A DNA stretch of 5,686 nucleotides, taken from the NCBI GenBank assembly GCA_017443165.1, contig JAFSOW010000044.1:1-5686 (forward strand), written 5' to 3'. Source of the stretch: Acidaminococcaceae bacterium. Its GTDB lineage: Bacteria; Bacillota; Negativicutes; Acidaminococcales; Acidaminococcaceae. Within the stretch, counting starts at the first letter, position 1. Every line of letters begins with the position of its first letter. Shown piece after piece: positions 1 through 5,686 of this stretch. Under the pieces are notes generated by a model. That model worked only from the letters and a program-made list of their open reading frames with translations, was not told the origin of the DNA and searched no databases. Position numbers and translations under genes: made by a program.

Positions 1-131
1 AGCGTGGACTTGCCGCTGCCGTTGACGCCGACCAGGCCGATTTTTTCGCCTTTGGCGATCATAAAGCTGACATCTTTGAATATTTCATGGACGCCAAAAG
101 ACTTTTCCAGTTTATCGACTGTTAATTGCAT
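1..131 (-). CDS. ABC-F-like ATP-binding protein, N-terminal fragment (runs off left edge)
   Basis: Only the first 43 codons are visible. The protein starts MQLTVDKLEKSFG, followed by the usual first strands of an ABC nucleotide-binding domain and a clear Walker A motif, GVNGSGKST, at residues 35-43, immediately before the window edge. The form 'KGEKIGLVGVNGSGKST' is typical of ABC-F proteins. These are soluble tandem-ATPase proteins that act on the ribosome as translation factors or in antibiotic resistance, rather than in transport. The start is well fixed: an in-frame TAA lies five codons upstream and a GGGA ribosome-binding sequence precedes the ATG by seven bases. It lies 56 bases downstream of galE on the same strand with no convincing terminator between, so read-through from the sugar operon is possible. 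The second ATPase domain and linker that would prove ABC-F membership are not visible, so an ordinary ABC transporter ATPase remains possible. Confidence 0.75.
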   Translation of the reverse strand, partial: MQLTVDKLEKSFGVHEIFKDVSFMIAKGEKIGLVGVNGSGKST

Positions 132-187
132 AGATGTTTCCCATTATGTTTTAACGTAATGACTGTAATTCAACGTAAAAAGTTTCT

Positions 188-1180
188 TTAAATCACAAAT
201 CCGTAAGGATGTTCTTTATGCCAGTTCCAGGCAGTCTTGATGATTTCTTCCGTATTACTGTGCTGCGGTTTCCATCCCAGTACCTTTTTACATTTGGCGC
301 TGGAAGCAATCAGCACCGCCGGATCCCCTGCCCGCCTGGATTCTTCCTCAACCTTAAAATCAATTCCTGTAATCTTTTTGGCTTTTTCAATAATCTCCCG
401 TACGCTGAAACCGGCTTCGCTACCCAGATTGAACACGGTGCTTTCTCCGCCGTCCACCAGATACTGCATGGCCAGCACATGGGCGTCCGCCAGGTCCAGT
501 ACATGAATGTAGTCCCGCAGGCAAGTGCCGTCCGGCGTAGGATAATCGGTGCCAAAAATCGAAATGTGGTCCCGTACCCCCTGGGCTGTCTTTAAAATCA
601 GCGGGATCAGATGGGTTTCCGGATTATGGTCTTCCCCGATAGAACCGTCCTGTATGGCGCCGGCCGCATTGAAATACCGCAACGCCACGTAGTCCATGCC
701 GTATGCCATGGTAAAATCCTTCATCATGTTTTCGATCATCAGCTTAGTCCTGCCGTACACATTGGTGGGAACGGTCGGGAAATCTTCCTCAATCGGCGTT
801 TTCTCCGGTTCACCGTATACAGCCGCGGTGGAAGAGAAAACGATATGATCCACGCCCGTTTCATGCATGGCAATCAGCAGGTGGAGCGTACCCTCGACGT
901 TGTTAAAATAATACTTTGCCGGGTCCTTCATGGATTCGCCAACCAGGGACGATGCCGCGAAATGAATGACTCCGTCAATTTCATGTTCCGCCAATATATG
1001 TTTCAGAAAATACACATCGTGAATGTCCCCGGTGATCAGCTGCACGTTGTCCGGCACAGAAGCTTCATGACCTGTAGACAGGTTGTCATATACCACCGGA
1101 GTAAAATCTTTAGATGCCGCCAGCGCCCGAACGGTGTGGGAACCGATGTAACCGGCTCCGCCTGTAACTAAAATATTCAT
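188..1180 (-). CDS. galE: UDP-glucose 4-epimerase GalE
   Basis: This cytoplasmic NAD-dependent short-chain dehydrogenase/reductase interconverts UDP-glucose and UDP-galactose, linking galactose use to supply of UDP-galactose for polysaccharides. The 330-residue length is normal for bacterial GalE. The Rossmann motif TGGAGYIG is at residues 6-13, with YDN at 31-33 after the second strand. FSSTAAVYG (115-123) supplies the Ser/Thr of the catalytic triad at T118, and YGRTK gives Y142 and K146. RYFNAAGA (168-175) and CLRDYIHV (220-227) complete the family pattern. The start is supported by GAGGA seven bases before the ATG; this ribosome-binding site overlaps the galU stop codon. It is the third gene of the operon, ten bases after galU, whose product makes its substrate. 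The substrate-pocket position equivalent to E. coli Tyr299 appears to be Leu290, as I recall for Bacillus GalE, so it may also act on UDP-GlcNAc/UDP-GalNAc; that is inference from a by-eye alignment. Confidence 0.97.
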   Translation of the reverse strand: MNILVTGGAGYIGSHTVRALAASKDFTPVVYDNLSTGHEASVPDNVQLITGDIHDVYFLKHILAEHEIDGVIHFAASSLVGESMKDPAKYYFNNVEGTLHLLIAMHETGVDHIVFSSTAAVYGEPEKTPIEEDFPTVPTNVYGRTKLMIENMMKDFTMAYGMDYVALRYFNAAGAIQDGSIGEDHNPETHLIPLILKTAQGVRDHISIFGTDYPTPDGTCLRDYIHVLDLADAHVLAMQYLVDGGESTVFNLGSEAGFSVREIIEKAKKITGIDFKVEEESRRAGDPAVLIASSAKCKKVLGWKPQHSNTEEIIKTAWNWHKEHPYGFVI

Positions 1181-1190
1181 TCCTTAATCC

Positions 1191-2081
1191 TCATTTCCTT
1201 CCGTTAACGATTCCCATCAAATATTTCAAAAATCCGTCATGGAGTTCCGGACGGCGCAGGGCATATTCAACCGTCGCTTCCAGAAAGCCCAGTTTATCGC
1301 CCACATCATAACGGCGCCCCTCAAAATTATAGGCATAGACGGGCTGTATCTTCAGCAGGGAACGCAGACCGTCCGTAAGCTGGATCTCCCCGCCCGCGCC
1401 CGGGTCGGTATGTTCGAGAAGTTCAAAAATCTCAGGCGTAATGACATAGCGTCCCAGCACCGCCATGTTGGAAGGAGCCTCGTCCACGGGCGGTTTCTCT
1501 ACCATATCCGCTACCGCAAATGTCCTGGGGTCGCTGGTTCCCCTGGCCGCCACAATTCCGTATGAAGAAACCTTTTCATGAGGCACTTCCTGTACGCCTA
1601 ATACGGAAGCCCCTGTTTTTTCATACACGTCGATGAGCTGCCGCAAGGCAGGCTTTTTATCGTTATAAACCACATCGTCGCCTAACAGCACCGCAAAAGG
1701 CTCGTTTCCGATAAACTGTTTGGCGCATAAAATCGCATGCCCCAGTCCCCGGGGTTCTTTCTGCCGTATATAATGGATACGGATATCAGAAATGCTCCGC
1801 ACCATTTCCAACCATTCATTCTTACCTTTTTCCGCAAGGTTCAACTCCAGTTCGATGCTCCGGTCGAAATGGTCTTCAATGGCCCGTTTGCTGCGTCCGG
1901 TTATAATCAGGATATCTTCAATACCGCTGGCCAGCGCTTCCTCCACAATGTACTGGATCGTAGGTTTGTCTACGATGGGAAGCATCTCCTTAGGTGTCGC
2001 CTTGGTCGCCGGCAGAAAACGGGTGCCTAACCCCGCCGCCGGAATTACTGCTCTTGTAATAGTTTTAAAACGTGCGCTCAT
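1191..2081 (-). CDS. galU: UTP--glucose-1-phosphate uridylyltransferase GalU/GtaB
   Basis: This cytoplasmic enzyme makes UDP-glucose and pyrophosphate from UTP and glucose-1-phosphate. UDP-glucose is the precursor for glycolipids, teichoic-acid glucosylation, capsule and exopolysaccharide. The 296-residue length is normal. The N-terminal nucleotidyltransferase signature is complete: [14 protein letters not shown] at residues 11-24, with the G17-L18-G19-T20-R21 nucleotide loop, then [11 protein letters not shown] at 30-40. Other family motifs are LLGDDVV at 132-138 (metal-binding aspartates), VEKP at 194-197, [13 protein letters not shown] at 210-222, [10 protein letters not shown] at 230-239, and DVGDKLGF at 259-266 with a conserved lysine. 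The start ATG overlaps the stop of the upstream mutase gene in an ATGA arrangement. A GGTGA ribosome-binding sequence lies six bases before the start, inside the mutase reading frame, so translational coupling is likely. It sits between the enzymes supplying its substrate and using its product. Confidence 0.97.
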   Translation of the reverse strand: MSARFKTITRAVIPAAGLGTRFLPATKATPKEMLPIVDKPTIQYIVEEALASGIEDILIITGRSKRAIEDHFDRSIELELNLAEKGKNEWLEMVRSISDIRIHYIRQKEPRGLGHAILCAKQFIGNEPFAVLLGDDVVYNDKKPALRQLIDVYEKTGASVLGVQEVPHEKVSSYGIVAARGTSDPRTFAVADMVEKPPVDEAPSNMAVLGRYVITPEIFELLEHTDPGAGGEIQLTDGLRSLLKIQPVYAYNFEGRRYDVGDKLGFLEATVEYALRRPELHDGFLKYLMGIVNGRK

Positions 2082-3442
2082 GCCGGTTCACCGCCAATTT
2101 CTTCTAATAATTCCTGCACTTTGTTTTGTAATAATCGTTTATCCCCTCTGGTTTCCACATTCAGCCGGATCACCGGTTCCGTATTGGACGCCCGCAGGTT
2201 AAAGCGCCAGTCCGGATATTCGATGCTCAGTCCATCCAGCATATCGGCTTTGCCGTCTTTATATTTCTTTTTTAATCTTGCCAGCACGGCCTTGCTGTCC
2301 GTAACTTTCCGGTTGATCTCCCCGCTGCAGGGGAACGCGTCTTCCATTCCCCCAATCAGTTCCGACAGTGTTTTGCCGCAGGTACACAACATTTCGGAAA
2401 CGATCAGCGCCGTGATCATACCGCTGTCGCAGTACGTGAAATCCCGGAAATAGTGATGACTGGACATTTCCCCGCCGTAAATCACACCGTTTTCCCGCAT
2501 GCACTGCTTCATAAAAGCATGCCCGCTCTTGCTCGGCACCGGTATGCCCCCGTGGCTTTTCACGATTGCTTCCGTGTTCCAGGTCAGGCGCGCGTCATAC
2601 ATAATCTTGCAGCCCGGATACTTATGCAGGAAGTTTTCCGCCAACAGGCCTACCAGATAATAGCCTTCCACGAACTTTCCTTTTTCATCGCAGAAGAAAC
2701 AACGGTCAAAGTCGCCGTCCCAGGCAATGCCGAAGTCCGCATGATGCTGCAGCACCGCGTCAATCGTGTATTGACGGTTTTCTTCCAGCATGGGGTTTGG
2801 CACGCCGTTGGGGAACGTTCCGTCCGGCTCGTAGTTTATCTTTATGAAACGGAACGGCAGATAGTTTTCCAGTTCGTCCAGCACTGTGCCGGCCCCGCCG
2901 TTACCAGGATTCACTACAATTTTAACCGGTTTCAGTTTCGATCTGTCGATGTATTTCAGAATATGCTCCACATAAGGCTTCAGAACATTCTGCCTTGCCA
3001 GAAAGCCTCTGGCTTTGCCTGCCATGAGATGATGCGGGAATTCATCCCCCCTTACCATCTCTTCGATCTCCTTCAGGCCCGAATCCACGCCCACCGGTCT
3101 CGCATCCCGCCGTACCAGCTTCAACCCGTTATACTCCGCCGGATTATGACTGGCCGTGACCATGATACCTCCATCCGCATTCAGGTATGCGGTGGCAAAA
3201 TATATCATTTCCGTGCCGCACTGACCGATATCGATTACGTTGGCACCGCCATCCCGCAGCCCGTCACACAGAGCCTGCAACAGCTTTGGGCCGGTCAGGC
3301 GGATGTCGCAGCCCACAACCACGGTCTCCGCCCCGAATAAAGCGCAAAAAACTTTTCCCACCCGGTACGCAAGTTCTTCATTGACCTCCTCCGGGTAGAT
3401 TCCGCGTATGTCGTATGCTTTGAACGCCTTTGTATTAATCAC
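2078..3442 (-). CDS. Phosphoglucomutase/phosphomannomutase (PMM/PGM family)
   Basis: This alpha-D-phosphohexomutase interconverts hexose 6- and 1-phosphates through a phosphoserine enzyme. The galU-galE context argues for glucose-6-P to glucose-1-P as the main reaction; many relatives also use mannose phosphates (names used include pgm, manB and algC), so no symbol is assigned. With the start chosen here the protein has 454 residues, normal for the family. All four active-site loops are visible: TASHNP (residues 96-101, phosphoserine S98), the metal loop DGDFDR (242-247), the sugar loop GEMSSHHYF (324-332, usually GEMSGHHYF), and the phosphate-binding [10 protein letters not shown] (417-426). 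The start is a GTG preceded by GAGGG with a six-base gap, giving [14 protein letters not shown], which resembles family N-termini. A second GTG six codons upstream (3460) would give 460 residues but has only a weak ribosome-binding sequence. The gene is first in the operon and its stop overlaps the galU start by four bases. Confidence 0.95.
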   Translation of the reverse strand: MINTKAFKAYDIRGIYPEEVNEELAYRVGKVFCALFGAETVVVGCDIRLTGPKLLQALCDGLRDGGANVIDIGQCGTEMIYFATAYLNADGGIMVTASHNPAEYNGLKLVRRDARPVGVDSGLKEIEEMVRGDEFPHHLMAGKARGFLARQNVLKPYVEHILKYIDRSKLKPVKIVVNPGNGGAGTVLDELENYLPFRFIKINYEPDGTFPNGVPNPMLEENRQYTIDAVLQHHADFGIAWDGDFDRCFFCDEKGKFVEGYYLVGLLAENFLHKYPGCKIMYDARLTWNTEAIVKSHGGIPVPSKSGHAFMKQCMRENGVIYGGEMSSHHYFRDFTYCDSGMITALIVSEMLCTCGKTLSELIGGMEDAFPCSGEINRKVTDSKAVLARLKKKYKDGKADMLDGLSIEYPDWRFNLRASNTEPVIRLNVETRGDKRLLQNKVQELLEEIGGEPA

Positions 3443-3446
3443 TGTG

Positions 3447-3453
3447 CTCCCTC
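3447..3453 (-). promoter_or_regulatory. Ribosome-binding site deciding the mutase start
   Basis: On the minus strand this reads GAGGGAG. Its GAGGG core ends six bases before the GTG at 3440-3442. It is the best Shine-Dalgarno match in this leader and lies downstream of the alternative GTG at 3458-3460, so it can serve only the internal start. This is why the shorter 454-residue protein is preferred. Confidence 0.7.
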
Positions 3454-3561
3454 GTTCCACTGTTCTTCGGTTAGCAGTACAAACAGATCCTTAAACGCTC
3501 ATCAGCTTGCCTGCTTCCTTTTACCACATACTTTTTACCTTTCTTACCGTTAAAATAATAT

Positions 3562-3590
3562 ATTCTACTAAAATCAAAAAAATCCTGCAA
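3562..3590 (-). promoter_or_regulatory. Candidate sigma-A-type promoter of the mutase-galU-galE operon
   Basis: On the minus strand, TTGCAG (3585-3590) is followed after exactly 17 bases by TAGAAT (3562-3567). The -10 element matches TATAAT at five of six positions; the -35 keeps the TTG core but matches only three of six. The surrounding sequence is strongly AT-rich with a T7 run in the spacer. Transcription would start near 3555 and give an untranslated leader of roughly 113 bases before the GTG at 3442. The position, just beyond the terminator of the upstream module and before the first gene of the sugar operon, is what an operon promoter should have. The call rests on pattern matching alone. 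Confidence 0.5.
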
Positions 3591-3602
3591 AAATTCAGGG
3601 GC

Positions 3603-3625
3603 GCAGTTAATTCGTATGCAGTTAA
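3603..3625. repeat. 8-bp direct repeat upstream of the candidate promoter
   Basis: GCAGTTAA occurs at 3603-3610 and again at 3618-3625, with start points 15 bases apart. The pair lies 13 to 35 bases beyond the candidate -35 element, a place where an activator or repressor could bind. The second copy touches the T run of the terminator. Eight matching bases in an AT-rich region may be chance, so no function is assigned. Confidence 0.3.
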
Positions 3626-3668
3626 AAAGCTGTAACAAAACGGCAATCCGCCCATTTTTGTTACAGCT
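3624..3668 (-). terminator. Rho-independent terminator after the HNH nuclease gene
   Basis: A perfect 13-bp inverted repeat pairs 3656-3668 with 3628-3640. On the minus strand the stem is AGCTGTAACAAAA paired with TTTTGTTACAGCT. The 15-base loop can form an additional GGC/GCC pairing inside. The stem is followed directly by a run of T (3624-3628), and it begins five bases after the TGA of the HNH gene, as expected for a terminator of that transcript. The stem is longer and less GC-rich than usual, but its low stability at the base is offset by its length. The T run supports the minus-strand direction; on the plus strand no T run follows the stem, so bidirectional activity is not supported. 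Confidence 0.7.
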
Positions 3669-3673
3669 CTAAA

Positions 3674-4453
3674 TCAGATTTTATACTCCCTTTCCCGTAA
3701 CAGATTTTCCGCCGCCACACCCAGGAACCAACGCATGGTAGTAAAAAAGGCAAGATAATTATTATCTGAATTCGGTATCAGTAATTCCCGGGCCAGCTGA
3801 TCCATCGCCTCTTCAATAGAAACGCCCTGCCCCGTCAGTTCCGCAACCTGTTCCTGCAGTACTTCGATCACCGCCTTGCGCAGCCGTTTCAGACGGGGTG
3901 CGTTCAGATTCAGTTCAGTAATCGTATTAGAGGCCTTTTTACGAAGCATCTCCGGACAGCGTTCTTCGTCTACGGACATAGCGCCGGAAAAAGAGTCATA
4001 GCAGAACAGCATTTCCCTGGCAGGTATTTGCAGCGGATTCAGAATTTCCGCATTAATGGATTTCCCGCCCTTGGGTACATCGCAGCTCCGGTCTTCCTTA
4101 GATCTGGAAAAACGGTACCCTGCTTCCGCCACACGGGGCTGGCTGCCTCCGTGGCAGACGCCCAGCATATTCTTCCATTCCAGATGGTAATTGCGTTCTT
4201 CGTTTTCTGTTCCCACTTTGGGATGGAAGTGTTCCACCCGGAAATCGTCTACCCGGTCCTCTTCGTCAGTCAGCTTGATATTGATCTCACAATAGGCACA
4301 CAGTCCGTGCTGATCTTGAAGTATCTGCCGTTTGACCTGCCGGTAACCGTCCCTGCTCCGATGGTGGAATTTGTCCCAGGTATCGCGGGGATAACGCTGC
4401 CTGTAGCGAGTCAGTAATTCCGGTTCTTCCGGACTTTTTTGCACCCGTTTCAT
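3674..4453 (-). CDS. ptuB: PtuB-like HNH endonuclease (TIGR02646 family) of a Septu/retron-type defence module
   Basis: This is a soluble 259-residue protein with a beta-beta-alpha-metal HNH nuclease core. Visible motifs are CAYC (C52, C55), VEHFHPK (residues 73-79, with the catalytic-type histidine at H75 and H77 nearby), EWKNMLGVCHGG (92-103, with N95 and C100), and CDVPKGG (124-130). The N-terminus MKRVQKSPEEPELL and the downstream LNLNAPRLKRLRK (181-193) match the pattern of TIGR02646 proteins, the family of PtuB in Septu and of the HNH partner in some retrons. In those systems the ATPase partner is thought to control the nuclease, which cuts nucleic acid upon phage infection. The start is supported by family-like N-terminal sequence, though the AAAGGG upstream is rather distant (11 bases). 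It follows the ATPase gene after 35 bases on the same strand and is followed by a terminator, so it is the last gene of its transcript. All expected nuclease residues are present and nothing suggests decay. The substrate is not determinable from sequence. Confidence 0.85.
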   Translation of the reverse strand: MKRVQKSPEEPELLTRYRQRYPRDTWDKFHHRSRDGYRQVKRQILQDQHGLCAYCEINIKLTDEEDRVDDFRVEHFHPKVGTENEERNYHLEWKNMLGVCHGGSQPRVAEAGYRFSRSKEDRSCDVPKGGKSINAEILNPLQIPAREMLFCYDSFSGAMSVDEERCPEMLRKKASNTITELNLNAPRLKRLRKAVIEVLQEQVAELTGQGVSIEEAMDQLARELLIPNSDNNYLAFFTTMRWFLGVAAENLLREREYKI

Positions 4454-4488
4454 ACGTTACGCCGCCCTTTCCCTGAAAATACAAAATC

Positions 4489-5686
4489 TCATTTCTTCCT
4501 GCGGTAATTGCGCACCCGGATATCCATATCTGCCCGCAGGAGCGCAGGTTCTCTCCCCTGGGACCACTCATCCAGTGTCTTGCGTAATTCCAGCGCTTCT
4601 TCGCTGTCCCATTTGTCCTCGCTGACCAGCTGCAGGTAACGCTGCAGCGTCTTTACAATCGGCAGGGATCCCGGGCGTGTCTCCACATGCTGGATATCCC
4701 GCAGCAGCTGGCTGCTTTCCGCGCCGAGAGAGAACGACGGCTCCTCGATGTCCACCATGTCGTCATCCCAGTGCAGGATACGGATACTTTCCGCAGGCAC
4801 ACTGGTCAGCACCTGGGGGCTGTGGGTAGTCACAATGAACTGTACTTTCGGAAAGGCCCTGACAAAATCGTTGACAACGGTCTGCTGCCAAGAGGGGTGC
4901 AGGTGCATATCTACCTCGTCGATCAGGATTACGCCCGAGGTTTTCAGGGTGACGTCTTCCCCCATGTCCGGATTGAGACGGGCCATTCGGTAGGCTATAT
5001 CCGCCGCCATGCTGATGACACTGCGGGCCCCATCGCTCATGGCTTCCAGAGGCAGCTCACCCATTTTGGGATGGCAAATCAGCAGGTTCTGCGCCGCAAA
5101 GCTGTATTTCAGGTCGGTCCAGCCCATACTGCTGATACAGGTAACAATCGCTTTTTTTATGGCATTTAAAAGTTCCCGGTAGGGATTCTTCGTTTTTAAG
5201 TTCTTTTCCGCAATAATGCGGTCATATTCCAATGCACTTTCCGTTGCATAACGGAACCATTGGGCAAAGGTATTATAAGAACCACTGGGCTCCAGGCATT
5301 CCGTATAGCCGCTGCTGCGTGACAGATCCACGTTCTTGCGTTTCAGCAGGGAGCTGTCATTCCACATGCGGCTTGTTCCATAATACCCTATTACCGGGAG
5401 GATGATATCCTGGTCTCCAGGCTGGTTCAGGGCATCCGCTATCCTTTTGCCGTAATCAGAAACAAATTTGGCGGAAGCGGAAGAGGTCTTCCCTTTTACG
5501 GTTTTTAATTCCCGTTTCCAGGAATATGCTTTCCCATCGTCTGCCTTCACTTCCGTTTCCAATACAACAGGAAGCAGATATTTCATCCGTTGGATTTTCA
5601 ACTCTTCCTTGCCTGATGGGATATCCATTACCATACGGACATCGTTGGGCTGGAAATTGCGCCCCTTGATTCCCGGAAAAGCGGCC
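4489..5686 (-). CDS. ptuA: PtuA-like AAA/ABC-type ATPase, N-terminus beyond right edge
   Basis: About 398 C-terminal residues are visible. The frame stays open through the right edge and the Walker A motif has not yet appeared, so the methionine at 5634 is internal and the real start lies outside. Counting from the edge, the segment LPVIGYYGTSRMW (residues 96-108) resembles the 'PV.AYYGTGR.W' region of COG3950-type ATPases. MSDGARSVISM (216-226) stands where the ABC signature is expected, VILIDEVDMHLHP (252-264) is Walker B with catalytic E257 and D-loop, and FIVTTHSPQVL (283-293) carries the switch histidine H288. This is the SMC/Rad50/OLD-like ABC ATPase layout without an obvious long coiled coil or a fused nuclease in the visible part. 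The partner gene encodes a PtuB-like HNH nuclease, so a Septu PtuA role, as ATP-hydrolysing sensor or regulator, is inferred. Alternatives are another two-gene ATPase-HNH system or the effector half of a retron. Certainty is high for the ATPase and moderate for PtuA. Confidence 0.8.
   Translation of the reverse strand, partial: AAFPGIKGRNFQPNDVRMVMDIPSGKEELKIQRMKYLLPVVLETEVKADDGKAYSWKRELKTVKGKTSSASAKFVSDYGKRIADALNQPGDQDIILPVIGYYGTSRMWNDSSLLKRKNVDLSRSSGYTECLEPSGSYNTFAQWFRYATESALEYDRIIAEKNLKTKNPYRELLNAIKKAIVTCISSMGWTDLKYSFAAQNLLICHPKMGELPLEAMSDGARSVISMAADIAYRMARLNPDMGEDVTLKTSGVILIDEVDMHLHPSWQQTVVNDFVRAFPKVQFIVTTHSPQVLTSVPAESIRILHWDDDMVDIEEPSFSLGAESSQLLRDIQHVETRPGSLPIVKTLQRYLQLVSEDKWDSEEALELRKTLDEWSQGREPALLRADMDIRVRNYRRKK

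Noticed and set aside
132..187. Promoter for the ABC-F-like gene: TTGAAT, 19-base spacer, CATAAT on the minus strand
   Set aside because: The spacer is long, and the implied start would leave only about five bases of leader and remove the ribosome-binding sequence, so it was not listed.
611..1171. Plus-strand open frame of 186 codons opposite galE
   Set aside because: It is antisense to an unambiguous galE and shows no family motif or own ribosome-binding site.
2453..3340. Long plus-strand open frame of about 295 codons antisense to the mutase gene
   Set aside because: It lies entirely inside a gene with all four active-site motifs, has no recognisable domain, and is the expected antisense shadow of a codon-biased coding sequence.
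3574..3600. Second terminator: CCTG/CAGG hairpin followed by T7 on the minus strand
   Set aside because: The stem has only four base pairs and overlaps the candidate -35 element; the 13-bp hairpin just upstream is a far better terminator.
3443..3673. Retron msr/msd RNA, riboswitch or CRISPR-like repeats in the intergenic region
   Set aside because: No reverse transcriptase is adjacent, no known riboswitch core was recognised, and the only repeats are one hairpin and one 8-bp pair without spacer periodicity.
4687..5169. Plus-strand open frame of 160 codons opposite the ATPase gene
   Set aside because: The minus strand carries the Walker B, signature and switch-histidine motifs; the opposite frame shows nothing recognisable.
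5632..5634. ATG at 5634 as the start of the ATPase gene
   Set aside because: The frame is open through to 5686, the residues upstream read as ordinary protein, and the Walker A motif needed by the family is still missing, so the start must be outside the window.

Overview
This window carries two functional blocks, all on the minus strand, so the biological order runs from high to low coordinates. The protein sequences (a PMM/PGM-type hexose mutase, a GtaB/GalU-type pyrophosphorylase, a GalE resembling the Bacillus type, an ABC-F-like ATPase) and a mid-range base composition with an AT-rich intergenic region suggest a bacterium of the Bacillota. A moderate-GC anaerobe such as a member of the Negativicutes is possible, but that is a low-confidence impression and no marker gene here settles it.

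Block 1 (about 5686 down to 3624) looks like a two-gene anti-phage module of the Septu (PtuAB) kind. It has an AAA/ABC-type ATPase whose N-terminus lies outside the window. After 35 bases comes a complete HNH nuclease of the TIGR02646/PtuB family with its metal-binding and catalytic residues in place. A long inverted repeat followed by a T run, immediately after the nuclease stop codon, probably terminates this transcript. The same nuclease family also occurs in retron systems, so the unseen upstream flank decides whether this is a stand-alone Septu or part of a retron.

Block 2 (about 3590 down to 188) is a housekeeping nucleotide-sugar operon with its own candidate promoter: phosphoglucomutase/phosphomannomutase, then galU, then galE. 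The gene order follows the reaction order: glucose-6-P to glucose-1-P to UDP-glucose to UDP-galactose. The first two genes overlap by four bases and the second and third are separated by ten, which indicates co-transcription and probably translational coupling. The products feed cell-wall, capsule or exopolysaccharide synthesis and galactose metabolism.

Beyond galE, after 56 bases, the first 43 codons of an ABC-F-like ATP-binding protein run off the left edge. No stretch longer than 300 bases lacks a gene. The only sizeable intergenic region (3443..3673) holds the terminator, a short direct repeat, the candidate promoter and a roughly 113-base leader in which no known riboswitch class was recognised. 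The most notable content is the Septu-like module; the rest is conventional.
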